Of a stretch of DNA of 8,536 nucleotides, positions 1 to 6,194 are shown one piece after another; the stretch's first letter is position 1, and each line of letters opens with the position of its first letter. Made by a program: the position numbers and the translations under genes. Below the pieces are notes generated by a model. It searched no databases, had not been told where the DNA came from, and saw nothing but the letters and a program-made list of their open reading frames with translations. The stretch spans positions 1-8,536 of the forward strand of contig SIRY01000231.1 in NCBI GenBank assembly GCA_004366215.1, given 5' to 3'. The stretch is from Actinomycetota bacterium. GTDB lineage: Bacteria; Actinomycetota; Acidimicrobiia; Acidimicrobiales; Acidimicrobiaceae.

Positions 1-581
1 TCTTCCACCTTGGCAGCGAGGTCCCCAGGAAGGAACCCGAGCCGCTCGCCAGCCTCGACTGCGGGTCGAGTGAGCACGATACGTTGCACCCGCCGCTCTC
101 TGAGCGCCACGAGTGCAGCCGCGACGGCGAGGTACGACTTCCCGGTGCCCGCTGGCCCGACACCAAAGGTCACCGTCGAACGGCGGATCGCTTCGACGTA
201 GCGCCGCTGCCCCTGGGTGCGCGGCCGCAGGGAGCGTCCATCTCGAGTACGCAGCAGCTCGACGTCACTGACGACCGAAGGGCTCTCCTCGAGGCGCACC
301 ATCTCAACGACCTGGCGCACCACGGTTGGCTCAACATCGTCTCCGCGCTCTGCAAGCGCGAGCAGCTCGTGGAGCACCTTGGCAACGAGGGAAGCCTGCG
401 GTCCGGTGACGATGACACTGCCGTCACGCACCACGACACGAGCTCCATCGACCGATTGTTCAAGCACTCGCAGCAGCTCGTCGTGCTGCCCAAACACGAC
501 GGCGAGGAGCTCAGGGTGAGCGACGTCGACCCGAGTCGACGCCTCGATCCCCTGGACCGCCGCGGCAGCCTCTACCACCAT
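1..581 (-). CDS. phoH: PhoH-like ATPase, N-terminal 193 residues (C-terminus beyond the window)
   Basis: PhoH-like proteins are cytoplasmic P-loop ATPases related to superfamily 1 helicases and linked to RNA metabolism. Read from an ATG at 581, the visible 193 residues show a small N-terminal domain (about 1-125) and then the ATPase core. The Walker A is GPAGTGKS at 142-149, inside the PhoH signature TFGVGPAGTGKSYLAVAAAL. It is followed by RIVLTRPAVEAGERLGFLPG (167-186), which is also diagnostic of the family. The family is usually 320-350 residues, so roughly 40% is missing beyond position 1. The start is not certain: the frame stays open upstream, and AAGGGG lies about 12 nt before this ATG. 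I prefer 581 because residues from about 13 onward look like the family N-terminus and because an earlier start would run into the divergent gene at 636. Members of this family often sit beside RNA-maturation genes such as ybeY, but none is visible here. Confidence 0.9.
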   Translation of the reverse strand, partial: MVVEAAAAVQGIEASTRVDVAHPELLAVVFGQHDELLRVLEQSVDGARVVVRDGSVIVTGPQASLVAKVLHELLALAERGDDVEPTVVRQVVEMVRLEESPSVVSDVELLRTRDGRSLRPRTQGQRRYVEAIRRSTVTFGVGPAGTGKSYLAVAAALVALRERRVQRIVLTRPAVEAGERLGFLPGDLAAKVE

Positions 582-613
582 GGTGTCAAACCACCCCTTC
601 TTAAGTGCCCCGA

Positions 614-630
614 ACGTGTCGACGACACGT
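614..630. promoter_or_regulatory. 17-bp perfect palindrome in the divergent gap between phoH and the gene at 636
   Basis: The sequence ACGTGTCG-A-CGACACGT has 8-bp arms around a single central base. It lies in the 54-bp gap (582-635) between two divergently transcribed genes. A CTTAAG at 600-605 could supply weak -10-like hexamers in both directions (TTAAGT on plus, TTAAGA on minus), which would put the palindrome next to the start of the plus-strand transcript. I see no convincing -35 for either direction. A dimeric repressor operator is the natural reading, but the regulator is unknown. Confidence 0.5.
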
Positions 631-635
631 GGGAC

Positions 636-1112
636 ATGACTGGTCTTGACCGGCACCCCGATCGCGGCACCTTTCGGCCTTTTCTCGACGTCGTGAGCCT
701 CGCAGAGGCCGTGGCAACGACGCGTGTCGCGGAGTTTCGCCTGGCGGGTGGCACGCTCACTCGCGGTCGCATCGTGGCTCGAGGCGGTGACTGGGTTGAG
801 CTCACCGAGCCGGAGGGCCACTCCTCGCTCATCGCCCTCCACGCGGTCCTTGCCCTGCGGCCCGACCAGCTCCAGAGGGCGACACCACCGCTTGGACACA
901 GCTTCGCGACGCAGATCGAGCGACGAGCTAGTGGTCGCCGCGCCACCGTGGCGCTCATCGATGGGACTGTGGGCACGCTCGCTCGCATTACCGAGGTTGG
1001 TGACGATATCCTGACGGCCCTCGACGCAGAGCGGCGAATCTTCGTCTTCGCACTCCGCTCCCTTGCCCTCGTTCGCCTCGCCCGCTTAGACCACCCACCA
1101 GCCCCACGCTAG
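636..1112 (+). CDS. conserved hypothetical protein with two similar beta-rich repeats
   Basis: This is a 158-residue protein with no named function that I can assign. Its layout resembles small hypothetical proteins I recall from actinobacteria, often near a BldC-like regulator. Two halves repeat one pattern. The first (about 42-75) runs from RGRIVARGGDWVELTEP to LIALHAVLAL. The second (about 110-146) runs from GTVGTLARITEVGDDIL to FVFALRSLALVRL. Each reads as glycine turn, short strand, GD turn, strand, charged loop and a final strand, as in a small five-stranded SH3- or LSm-like barrel. The fold is inference. There is no signal peptide, membrane segment or Cys. The start is uncertain: ATG 636 has only a weak GGGA upstream, and an in-frame GTG at 693 would give a protein starting SLAEAVA. 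The same frame stays open back to 84, but that part is antisense to phoH and is rejected. The 3' end overlaps the convergent regulator gene by 4 bp. Confidence 0.75.
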   Translation: MTGLDRHPDRGTFRPFLDVVSLAEAVATTRVAEFRLAGGTLTRGRIVARGGDWVELTEPEGHSSLIALHAVLALRPDQLQRATPPLGHSFATQIERRASGRRATVALIDGTVGTLARITEVGDDILTALDAERRIFVFALRSLALVRLARLDHPPAPR

Positions 1113-1345
1113 GCTAGCACATCTCGCTTACGGATCTCCGATGCACCCGGCCGCCGAACGCCAAGGTCACCGGGCCGAACCCGGGCAGACTCGAGGAACG
1201 CATCGAGATCGCTGCGCCGGATGCGCAAGTTCCGACCAATCTGGTACGCGATGAGAGACCCCTCGTCGATGAGCCGGTAGAGCGTTCGTAGGGAGATGCC
1301 GAGTTCCTCAGCAGCCTCGCGCGTCCCAAGCCACACGCCCTCCAT
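1109..1345 (-). CDS. small MerR/excisionase-type helix-turn-helix DNA-binding protein (BldC-like)
   Basis: This 78-residue protein is of the excisionase/BldC type, a single winged helix-turn-helix like the MerR DNA-binding domain. The domain spans about 5-52: WLGTREAAEELGISLRTLYR (helix-turn-helix), then the wing around IAYQIGRNLRIRRSDLDAFL. This matches the family pattern in which a tyrosine-rich recognition helix is followed by R-x-L-R-I and a closing Leu-x-x-Phe-Leu helix. The tail (53-78) is basic and probably disordered. ATG 1345 is chosen over GTG 1348 because the SD AGGAGG is 5 nt from the ATG and only 2 nt from the GTG. Such proteins act either as phage or plasmid excisionases or as chromosomal developmental regulators. 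No integrase or att site is visible, so a chromosomal regulator is more likely. It is divergent from cpaB across a 156-bp gap, which makes the pilus operon its closest candidate target (inference). Confidence 0.9.
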   Translation of the reverse strand: MEGVWLGTREAAEELGISLRTLYRLIDEGSLIAYQIGRNLRIRRSDLDAFLESARVRPGDLGVRRPGASEIRKRDVLA

Positions 1346-1350
1346 CACGA

Positions 1351-1356
1351 CCTCCT
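1351..1356 (-). promoter_or_regulatory. ribosome binding site deciding the start of the BldC-like gene
   Basis: The minus strand reads AGGAGG here. It is 5 nt from ATG 1345 and 2 nt from the adjacent GTG 1348, so it favours the ATG. A possible -10 (TAGACT, minus strand, 1371-1366) lies upstream without a recognisable -35. Confidence 0.75.
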
Positions 1357-1389
1357 AGTGCCCGTAGTCTAGCTCGCTGGCCGTGAGGT

Positions 1390-1409
1390 AGCTCCGTACC
1401 GTGGGAGCT
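1390..1409. promoter_or_regulatory. inverted repeat upstream of the cpaB promoter
   Basis: AGCTCC (1390-1395) and GGAGCT (1404-1409) form a 6-bp inverted repeat with an 8-bp spacer. It lies about 20 bp upstream of the cpaB -35 and upstream of the possible -10 of the divergent regulator gene. It could be an operator serving either promoter. A 6-bp inverted repeat in GC-rich DNA can also arise by chance. Confidence 0.3.
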
Positions 1410-1429
1410 GCAGTACGCACTCGTATTGC

Positions 1430-1460
1430 TTGACTGTCACGAGAGACGCTGTGCTATAGT
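1430..1460 (+). promoter_or_regulatory. sigma-70-type promoter for cpaB-tadZ
   Basis: The -35 is TTGACT (1430-1435) and the -10 is TATAGT (1455-1460), the latter preceded by TGC as in an extended -10. The 19-bp spacer is longer than the ideal 17, which the extended -10 could offset. Transcription would start near 1467, giving a leader of about 35 nt before ATG 1502. The AT-rich hexamers stand out strongly in this GC-rich sequence. Confidence 0.65.
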
Positions 1461-1483
1461 CCACGTCGCACGGATGCACACAA

Positions 1484-1500
1484 TGATCAAGGAGTGATCA
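1484..1500 (+). promoter_or_regulatory. hairpin with the cpaB Shine-Dalgarno sequence in its loop
   Basis: TGATCA (1484-1489), AGGAG (1490-1494) and TGATCA (1495-1500) form a perfect 6-bp stem with a 5-nt loop. The loop is the SD core, 7 nt from ATG 1502. The element lies inside the predicted leader, so it would be present in the mRNA. As DNA it is two palindromic TGATCA sites 11 bp apart, about one helical turn. It could therefore act in translation or as a tandem protein-binding site. Confidence 0.55.
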
Positions 1501-1501
1501 G

Positions 1502-2206
1502 ATGCGCAGAAGCTTGCTGCGCGGCACAGCTGCGGGCCGACGCTGGGTGACGCTTCCAGGTGACGGCGTGCTGCGGCTGGGTGGCGCTCTCGTCTTGGCT
1601 GCTCTTGCGGTCGCAGCTCTCCTGGCTTCGCTGCTACCGCAGGCGCACATCGCTGGTCGTGCCTCCACAGGGTTCATCGCGACCCGCTCGATCCCACGGG
1701 GAGCCACGATCATGGCTGACGACATCGCTGAGACGAGCACCGTGCTGCCTGCGCCAGCTCGGGTCTTGCTCGCGCCACGCTCAACCCTCGTCGGCGCTCG
1801 AGCGCTCGTCACCATTCCGCGGGGCGCCCTCCTCGAGCGTGACCTCATCGCTAGGGTCGCACCGCGCGCCGCCGAGCGCACCATCACCATCGCGGTACCC
1901 GACACCGCCGTCGCGCCGAGCGCGCTCGCACCAGGAGATCGCGTCGACGTCGTGGCCACCACCGACGCCGTGCCTGCCACGACGCTCACGATCGGCACGC
2001 AGCTGCTCGTGACGAGCGTCCAGAGCGAGGGGGGCGAGGAACTCATCACCGTCTCGACGCCGACACTCCTCGAGAGTCTCGCGATCGCCCAAGCCCTGGC
2101 GACGGACAAGGTCGACGTCATCAACGCGACCGGCGTTCCAAACGACTGGTGGCTTGCGACGTACCCGAGCGCTGCGGCAGCCGCAGCGACGGGCACCGAG
2201 GGGTGA
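1502..2206 (+). CDS. cpaB: SAF-domain Flp pilus assembly protein (CpaB/RcpC-like)
   Basis: CpaB/RcpC proteins are membrane-anchored, extracytoplasmic parts of the Tad pilus machine. In diderms they help stabilise the secretin; in monoderms their job is less clear. The 234 residues show a basic N-terminus, one membrane segment (about 27-45, rich in Leu, Ala and Val) and a SAF domain (about 55-117). The SAF core includes ATRSIPRGATIMADDI and TIPRGALLERDLI, the paired 'I-P-x-G-x-x-I/L' strands typical of SAF. A second beta domain (about 125-175) contains ALAPGDRVDVVAT, which is typical of CpaB. Residues 221-234 are an Ala-rich tail. The start has AAGGAG 7 nt upstream. It is the first gene of the rightward pilus block and tadZ follows 2 nt after its stop. 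SAF domains also occur in other proteins, but this context makes CpaB clear. Confidence 0.88.
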   Translation: MRRSLLRGTAAGRRWVTLPGDGVLRLGGALVLAALAVAALLASLLPQAHIAGRASTGFIATRSIPRGATIMADDIAETSTVLPAPARVLLAPRSTLVGARALVTIPRGALLERDLIARVAPRAAERTITIAVPDTAVAPSALAPGDRVDVVATTDAVPATTLTIGTQLLVTSVQSEGGEELITVSTPTLLESLAIAQALATDKVDVINATGVPNDWWLATYPSAAAAAATGTEG

Positions 2207-2208
2207 GG

Positions 2209-3324
2209 ATGGCAGACCGACCACTCCTCCTCCTCGCCCTCAGCCGAGACGTCGCCAAGCGCGTCATGACGCTGATCGCCCCGCTCGCGAGCGACGTCCG
2301 CCTTCGCTGGGATCCTTGCCCAAGCGAGGCCCTCCTCCAAGCCGCGGCGCTGGTGGTGGGAACCCCACAAACGTGGGGCACTGCGCCATCTGCAGTCATC
2401 CTCGACCCCGACGATCCTGCGCTCGTGGCTACCGTGGCGGCCTGCCTCGAGCGCTGGCGTGCCGTCACGAGTGCACCCTCGAGCACCAACGAGTCGTCGT
2501 GCCGCGACACGTGCGCCGCTCCGACCGATCCCGCAGCGCGACTCGTCACCGTCGCTGACTTTGGCAGCGGCTCGGACGTCGCGCTCTACGTCGCCGCGGC
2601 GAGCGCTCGGAGTGCGACCACACTCCTCGTGGACCTGCGGGCACGTCCGACCATCGACGTCCTCCACGACACTCCGCGGCACCTCCACAATGCGATCCAG
2701 CGCACCCCCACTCGGCCCTACGCCACCCTCTCACCCTCTGGTGAGCTCCTCGAGGACTTCCTCAGCCCTGATCCCCTCCTCGAGCGCTCCGCCGCCGCCT
2801 CGCTCGTGCGCCGGTGGGAGCTCATCGTCGTGGTCGTCGACCCTCCCCGCCGTGAGCGAGACCCAAGCGACACCCACGGCCTCGCCGTGCGGGGGCTCTG
2901 GCAGGCGAGCCAGGCTGGGGTGCTCGCAGGCACCGCGTCGTTCGAAGGCCGGTTTCGACTCATCGAAGGCTGCATCGAACTCGGCGCCGCGACGACCAGC
3001 TCCTGGGTCGTCGTCGCTGATGAGTCGCTGCGTCGGGCACGAGCAGCCATCGACGCGTTGCGCTCGGGTCTCGCCTCGCGCCTCGCGCGCACGACCACCC
3101 TCGAGTTCGCGGCGATCGAAGGTGTCCGAGACCTCACCCACGAGACCGTCGCTCCGCTCGCGCAGCGACCAATCGAGTGCCTCCTCCCAGTCGTGACGGC
3201 AGCCTTGCGTGCCGCTCCACGGCCGTGGCTGCGCAACGTCGTCTCTGCCTCGCCTACCACACCACCGGTTGCGGTCCCCGAGTCGCTCGCCGAGCTCTAC
3301 CGCATCTGGGAAGGCAGCGACTGA
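2209..3324 (+). CDS. tadZ: TadZ/CpaE-like pilus positioning protein with a degenerate ATP-binding site
   Basis: TadZ/CpaE proteins are MinD/ParA relatives that place the Tad machine in the cell; actinobacteria have a CpaE-like version beside TadA. Of 371 residues, about 1-80 form a receiver-like N-terminal domain (a strand at 5-10, then LVVGTP at 48-53 and AVILDPDDP at 62-70). Residues 80-110 are a linker. About 110-345 is the MinD-like domain. Where MinD proteins have the deviant Walker A (K-G-G-x-G-K-T), this protein has ADFGSGSDVA (116-125), with both lysines and the Thr missing. The strand that normally ends in D-x-D reads LLVDLRARP (139-147). ELIVVVVDPP (204-213) is the Walker B-like strand. 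Nucleotide binding is doubtful, which fits known atypical TadZ proteins. ATG 2209 is chosen because it follows the cpaB stop by 2 nt with GAGGGG upstream; an earlier in-frame ATG lies inside cpaB. Its 3' end overlaps the convergent hydrolase gene by 28 bp. Confidence 0.8.
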   Translation: MADRPLLLLALSRDVAKRVMTLIAPLASDVRLRWDPCPSEALLQAAALVVGTPQTWGTAPSAVILDPDDPALVATVAACLERWRAVTSAPSSTNESSCRDTCAAPTDPAARLVTVADFGSGSDVALYVAAASARSATTLLVDLRARPTIDVLHDTPRHLHNAIQRTPTRPYATLSPSGELLEDFLSPDPLLERSAAASLVRRWELIVVVVDPPRRERDPSDTHGLAVRGLWQASQAGVLAGTASFEGRFRLIEGCIELGAATTSSWVVVADESLRRARAAIDALRSGLASRLARTTTLEFAAIEGVRDLTHETVAPLAQRPIECLLPVVTAALRAAPRPWLRNVVSASPTTPPVAVPESLAELYRIWEGSD

Positions 3325-4121
3325 TGGCGTGGACCTTCCCTCTCGACCAACCTCGCAGCGGCCGCTCGCGCGGCTGGCTCCCCGTGTCGCGCGATCCAGA
3401 CCAAGCTCGCCAACGTCGAACGCACCGCCGCCTCACGGAGCATCGGGTCGCCGAGCGCACCGTAGACGGCGTCGACGATCACCTCGAGCTGGAGATCGGC
3501 TGGCAGGAGCGCTGCGATCTCAGCGACGCGGGCGGCTCGGTGGTCGCGCAGCCACTGGAGCGTCGAGCGCACTGCGGGCCCCTCCACGGCCGGGCCGTGG
3601 CCGGGGAGCAGCGCGAGCGGCGACAACGCTGCGACGGCACTGAGCGACGCGAGGTACTCCTCGAGAGAGCCCTCGGGGTAGATGATCGCCGTCGTGCCTC
3701 GTCCAAGGACGTGGTCGCCGGTCAGGACCCGCCGACCTCGGAGCAGGTAGCAGACGTGGTCACGCGCGTGACCCGGCGTCGGCACGACCTCGACGCCGAG
3801 CTCGCGAAGCGTGGCGGTCGCGCCGACGCCCGACGGATGCGCAGCACTTCCCAAGCGTTCAGCAGCGGCCTCGAGCGCCTCGGCGTGGTCTGGGTGCCCG
3901 TGCGTCGTCACGACGGCGTCCACCTGCCACCCTCGACGCTCCACCGCCTCGTCGATGGCGTCGAGGTGACCTCGCACCAGGGGCCCTGGGTCGACCACGA
4001 CGCAGCGCCCGTCGAGGGCGACCAGGTACGTGTTCGTCCCCTCGAGCGTCATCGCCGAGGGGTTTGGTGCCCGGACGAGCACGACGTGCTGCTGCGCGAT
4101 CGATTCCTCCGACGTCTCCAC
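3297..4121 (-). CDS. metallo-beta-lactamase-fold hydrolase (LACTB2-like)
   Basis: This is a soluble two-metal hydrolase of the MBL fold, 274 residues from GTG 4121. All the metal ligands expected for the family are present: H74, H76, D78 and H79 in THGHPDHA, H118 in PGHARDH, D136 in TGDHVLG and H175 in LLPGHGP. The N-terminal NPSAMTLEGTNTYLV (20-34) and the helical C-terminal domain (about 185-255, winged-helix-like) match the LACTB2/glyoxalase-II-like group, some members of which are RNases. The substrate cannot be read from the sequence. The start is set by AGGAGG at 4127-4132, 5 nt upstream; the frame is open to an ATG at 4223, but that would overlap tadA. The gene lies on the opposite strand between tadZ and tadA and overlaps tadZ tail-to-tail by 28 bp. 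No link to pilus biology is known to me; it may be a bystander. A weak -10 (TAACGT, 4164-4159 minus) precedes it. Confidence 0.9.
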   Translation of the reverse strand: METSEESIAQQHVVLVRAPNPSAMTLEGTNTYLVALDGRCVVVDPGPLVRGHLDAIDEAVERRGWQVDAVVTTHGHPDHAEALEAAAERLGSAAHPSGVGATATLRELGVEVVPTPGHARDHVCYLLRGRRVLTGDHVLGRGTTAIIYPEGSLEEYLASLSAVAALSPLALLPGHGPAVEGPAVRSTLQWLRDHRAARVAEIAALLPADLQLEVIVDAVYGALGDPMLREAAVRSTLASLVWIARHGEPAARAAAARLVEREGPRHQSLPSQMR

Positions 4122-4126
4122 CTCGA

Positions 4127-4132
4127 CCTCCT
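4127..4132 (-). promoter_or_regulatory. ribosome binding site deciding the GTG start of the MBL hydrolase
   Basis: AGGAGG on the minus strand is 5 nt from GTG 4121. The spacing and the following TCG match the site of the BldC-like gene. Other in-frame starts further upstream (GTG at about 4175 and 4160, ATG at 4223) lack such a site. Confidence 0.75.
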
Positions 4133-4176
4133 CGCTCTTCGTGGCGCCTTTTCGTTCCACGTTACGTCGTCGCACG

Positions 4177-5367
4177 ATGCCTGACCTTCCCTGGCTCGAC
4201 CACTTCTTGCGCTCGTGCGCCACGCCCGAGGAGCTCGCGCGAGCTGACCTTGACCCCGCCGCGCTCCCGTCTGACGACGCCGCCCTCGAGCTGACGCTGC
4301 GTACTCACGCTCGTGGTATCCCCGCCCTGAGCTCCTCAGAACGGCTGCTCCAGAGCGCGGTACGCTACGTCGCGCTGTCGATGCGCGCGCTCGGACCGCT
4401 TGAACCCCTCCTGCGCGACGCGACGATCGAAGAGGTTGCGCTGAACAGTCCCCGGCCCATCTGGGTCAGACGTCGGGGCACCTTCGAGCCGGCACCCCTC
4501 GGGTTCTACGACGACGACCACGTGCGTCGTATCCTCGAGCGACTCTGTGGCAACGCCCGGGGGTCGCAGCGCCAGCTCGATCCCGCACGAGGAGTCCAAG
4601 ACTTCACGCTCGCTGACGGCTCTCGGCTCCACGTCGTGCACCCTGAGCTGACGCCTTCAGGGTCGTGGCTCGTCAACCTCCGCCGGCCGTTCTCAGGCCT
4701 CTGCGACGTGCTCGAGGTTCCACGGATCCTCGAAGCGGCGGTGCGGGCCGGTGCCACCGTCGTGATCGCGGGGTCTCCAGGGTCAGGCAAGACCACTCTC
4801 GCACGGTCGCTCCTGTCCACCCTCGGTCCCCAGGTGCGCATCGTCGTCGTCGAGGAGGTCGGCGAGACACGCGTTGACCATCCCAACACAGCGCACCTGC
4901 AGACGCGAGAGGCACGGCCGGGAACCGAGTCGGTGTCGCTGCGCACGCTCGTCGCCGCGTCACTGCGCATGTCCCCGGGCCGCCTCGTGGTCGGAGAGGT
5001 CCGCGATGCCGAAGCGCTGCCGTTCGTGCTCGCAGCCGCGAGTGGCATCCCGGGGATGACCACCATCCACGCCCGCGATCCGCGCGGTGCGCTCGAGCGA
5101 CTCGCTCTGCTCGCCTCGCTCGCTCCCTCCGGCCCACCGCAGGCTGTCGTGCGTCAGCTGGTGGCAGAGTCGACCGACGTCGTCGTCTACCTCACCTGGC
5201 GCGAGGGCCCCCACATCGAGGCTCTCGCAGCGGTCGAGGGCATCGGTGGTTCAGACGGGGCCGGGCCTTTCGTGCTGACCGACCTCCTCCAGAGTCCCCT
5301 CGCCCACTCGACGCGTCTCGCGCGGCGCTTCCCTCACCTCGTGCACCTGACGTCGGAGTTGCCATGA
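4177..5367 (+). CDS. tadA: TadA/CpaF-family secretion ATPase
   Basis: TadA is the cytoplasmic hexameric ATPase (type II/IV secretion family) that drives Flp pilus assembly. Of 396 residues, about 1-110 form the N-terminal domain, including LGPLEPLLRDATIEEVALNS (72-91), which is typical of CpaF/TadA. The core has LADGSRLHVVHP (145-156), Walker A GSPGSGKT (199-206), the acidic pair E226-E227 in VVVEEVGETR, the Walker B region GRLVVGEVRDAEA (268-280, E274) and the His box GMTTIHARDPRGALERL with H298. All key residues are intact and the length is normal. ATG 4177 has no visible SD; an in-frame GTG lies at 4141, but ATG is preferred. The 55-bp gap to the divergent hydrolase must hold its promoter unless transcription reads through from cpaB-tadZ. 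The 3' end overlaps tadB by 4 bp (ATGA), which suggests translational coupling. Confidence 0.95.
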   Translation: MPDLPWLDHFLRSCATPEELARADLDPAALPSDDAALELTLRTHARGIPALSSSERLLQSAVRYVALSMRALGPLEPLLRDATIEEVALNSPRPIWVRRRGTFEPAPLGFYDDDHVRRILERLCGNARGSQRQLDPARGVQDFTLADGSRLHVVHPELTPSGSWLVNLRRPFSGLCDVLEVPRILEAAVRAGATVVIAGSPGSGKTTLARSLLSTLGPQVRIVVVEEVGETRVDHPNTAHLQTREARPGTESVSLRTLVAASLRMSPGRLVVGEVRDAEALPFVLAAASGIPGMTTIHARDPRGALERLALLASLAPSGPPQAVVRQLVAESTDVVVYLTWREGPHIEALAAVEGIGGSDGAGPFVLTDLLQSPLAHSTRLARRFPHLVHLTSELP

Positions 5368-6194
5368 CGCTGACTACCGCCTTACGCCTCGTCGCTGCCG
5401 CGTGCGCCGTCGCTGCGCTCGTGGCACTATCGCGACAGACGCTCACGGACCTGCTCAGGCGAGCGCGGGGGAGCACGCGCTCCTCTCGCCGGCCCTCGAC
5501 GCACGTCGCTGCAGCCCTGACCGCGGTGGCGCTCGCAGCTCTGTGGCCGCTGCCAGCGATCGCGGACCTCGCGAGCCTCGGCGCACTCATCGGGACGAGC
5601 GCTGCGACCCGTCGCGCCAACGACCGTCACCACCTGCTCGCGCTCGAAGCGTGGCACCAGTGGATCAGCGAAGCCGGGCTGCGAGTGGGGACCCTCGGCG
5701 AGCCACTCGCAGAGGCTCTCTGGCATGCGCTGCGGTATCCGCCACGGCGCTTCGCGCGTGCCGCGAGCGTCGCTCAGGGAGTCTGGCGGCTCACCGGCGA
5801 CCTCCCAAGTGCGCTCCACGTGCTCGCGGACCACGCCACCGACCCGACCACGTCGTTCGTCGTCTCGGTCCTCGCACCGCTCGCTCCGCAAGGGACGCGG
5901 GACATCCACCAAGCGCTCGCTACCCTCGAGCGCTCTCTCAAGGACCAGCTCGAGGTCGCACGAGACCTCGAGGCACGTCTCGCTGGCGCACGACTCGCTC
6001 GAAGCCTCGTCGTCACGGTACCGACCGCGCTCGTTGGCGTCGGCACCCTCCTCGTTGGGATCCACGCCTACCTCGCTCCTGCTGCCTTGCGTCTCGAGGC
6101 GCTAAGCGGCCTCGTCCTGCTTGGATGCTGGGCGTGGGCTTCGCGCCTGCTCACAGCCCCTGTCGAAGCCGAGGCTCCGAGGAGCGCGCGGTGA
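5364..6194 (+). CDS. tadB: TadB-like inner-membrane platform protein (T2SSF domain)
   Basis: TadB and TadC form the inner-membrane platform on which TadA acts to polymerise Flp pilins. This 276-residue protein has membrane segments at about 5-22 and 47-72, a cytoplasmic helical T2SSF domain (about 90-210) and two C-terminal membrane segments (about 213-234 and 240-261). The domain has the usual pair of helical regions: WHQWISEAGLRVGTLGEPLA near 97-116, and an L-x-x-L-x-x-S-L-K-D-Q-L helix near 186-197. Sequence drift is large, so the assignment rests on topology, length and position between tadA and a second T2SSF-like gene. It starts at ATG 5364, overlapping the tadA stop by 4 bp, and its stop overlaps the tadC start in the same way (GTGA). 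This indicates one transcript with coupled translation. Confidence 0.82.
   Translation: MTLTTALRLVAAACAVAALVALSRQTLTDLLRRARGSTRSSRRPSTHVAAALTAVALAALWPLPAIADLASLGALIGTSAATRRANDRHHLLALEAWHQWISEAGLRVGTLGEPLAEALWHALRYPPRRFARAASVAQGVWRLTGDLPSALHVLADHATDPTTSFVVSVLAPLAPQGTRDIHQALATLERSLKDQLEVARDLEARLAGARLARSLVVTVPTALVGVGTLLVGIHAYLAPAALRLEALSGLVLLGCWAWASRLLTAPVEAEAPRSAR

Noticed and set aside
84..635. Plus-strand open frame that would extend the hypothetical gene at 636 to 342 residues
   Set aside because: It is antisense to clear PhoH motifs (Walker A and flanking signature), and its translation is low-complexity and resembles nothing known to me. Only the part from 636 has a plausible protein pattern.
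1109..1345. Excisionase of an integrated element
   Set aside because: No integrase, tRNA gene, attachment repeat or composition change is visible nearby. A chromosomal BldC-like regulator fits better.
2149..2208. Earlier ATG for tadZ inside cpaB
   Set aside because: It would overlap cpaB by about 58 bp, and the added residues do not look like a TadZ start. ATG 2209 has an SD and 2-nt spacing from the cpaB stop.
1498..2688. Minus-strand open frame of 396 codons across cpaB and tadZ
   Set aside because: It is rich in Arg, Ser and Ala, lacks any motif and is antisense to two recognised genes. It is a shadow caused by high GC content.
3177..4184. Plus-strand open frame of 335 codons that would bridge tadZ and tadA
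   Set aside because: It is antisense to the MBL hydrolase, whose metal ligands are all intact. Its own translation shows no domain.
4122..4223. Longer N-terminus of the MBL hydrolase from ATG 4223
   Set aside because: It would run into tadA, and the added residues are basic and unlike the family. A clean AGGAGG supports GTG 4121.
5402..6190. In-frame upstream extension of tadC across tadB
   Set aside because: It is the shadow of tadB, with Arg/Pro-rich translation. The GTGA overlap at 6191 gives a natural coupled start.
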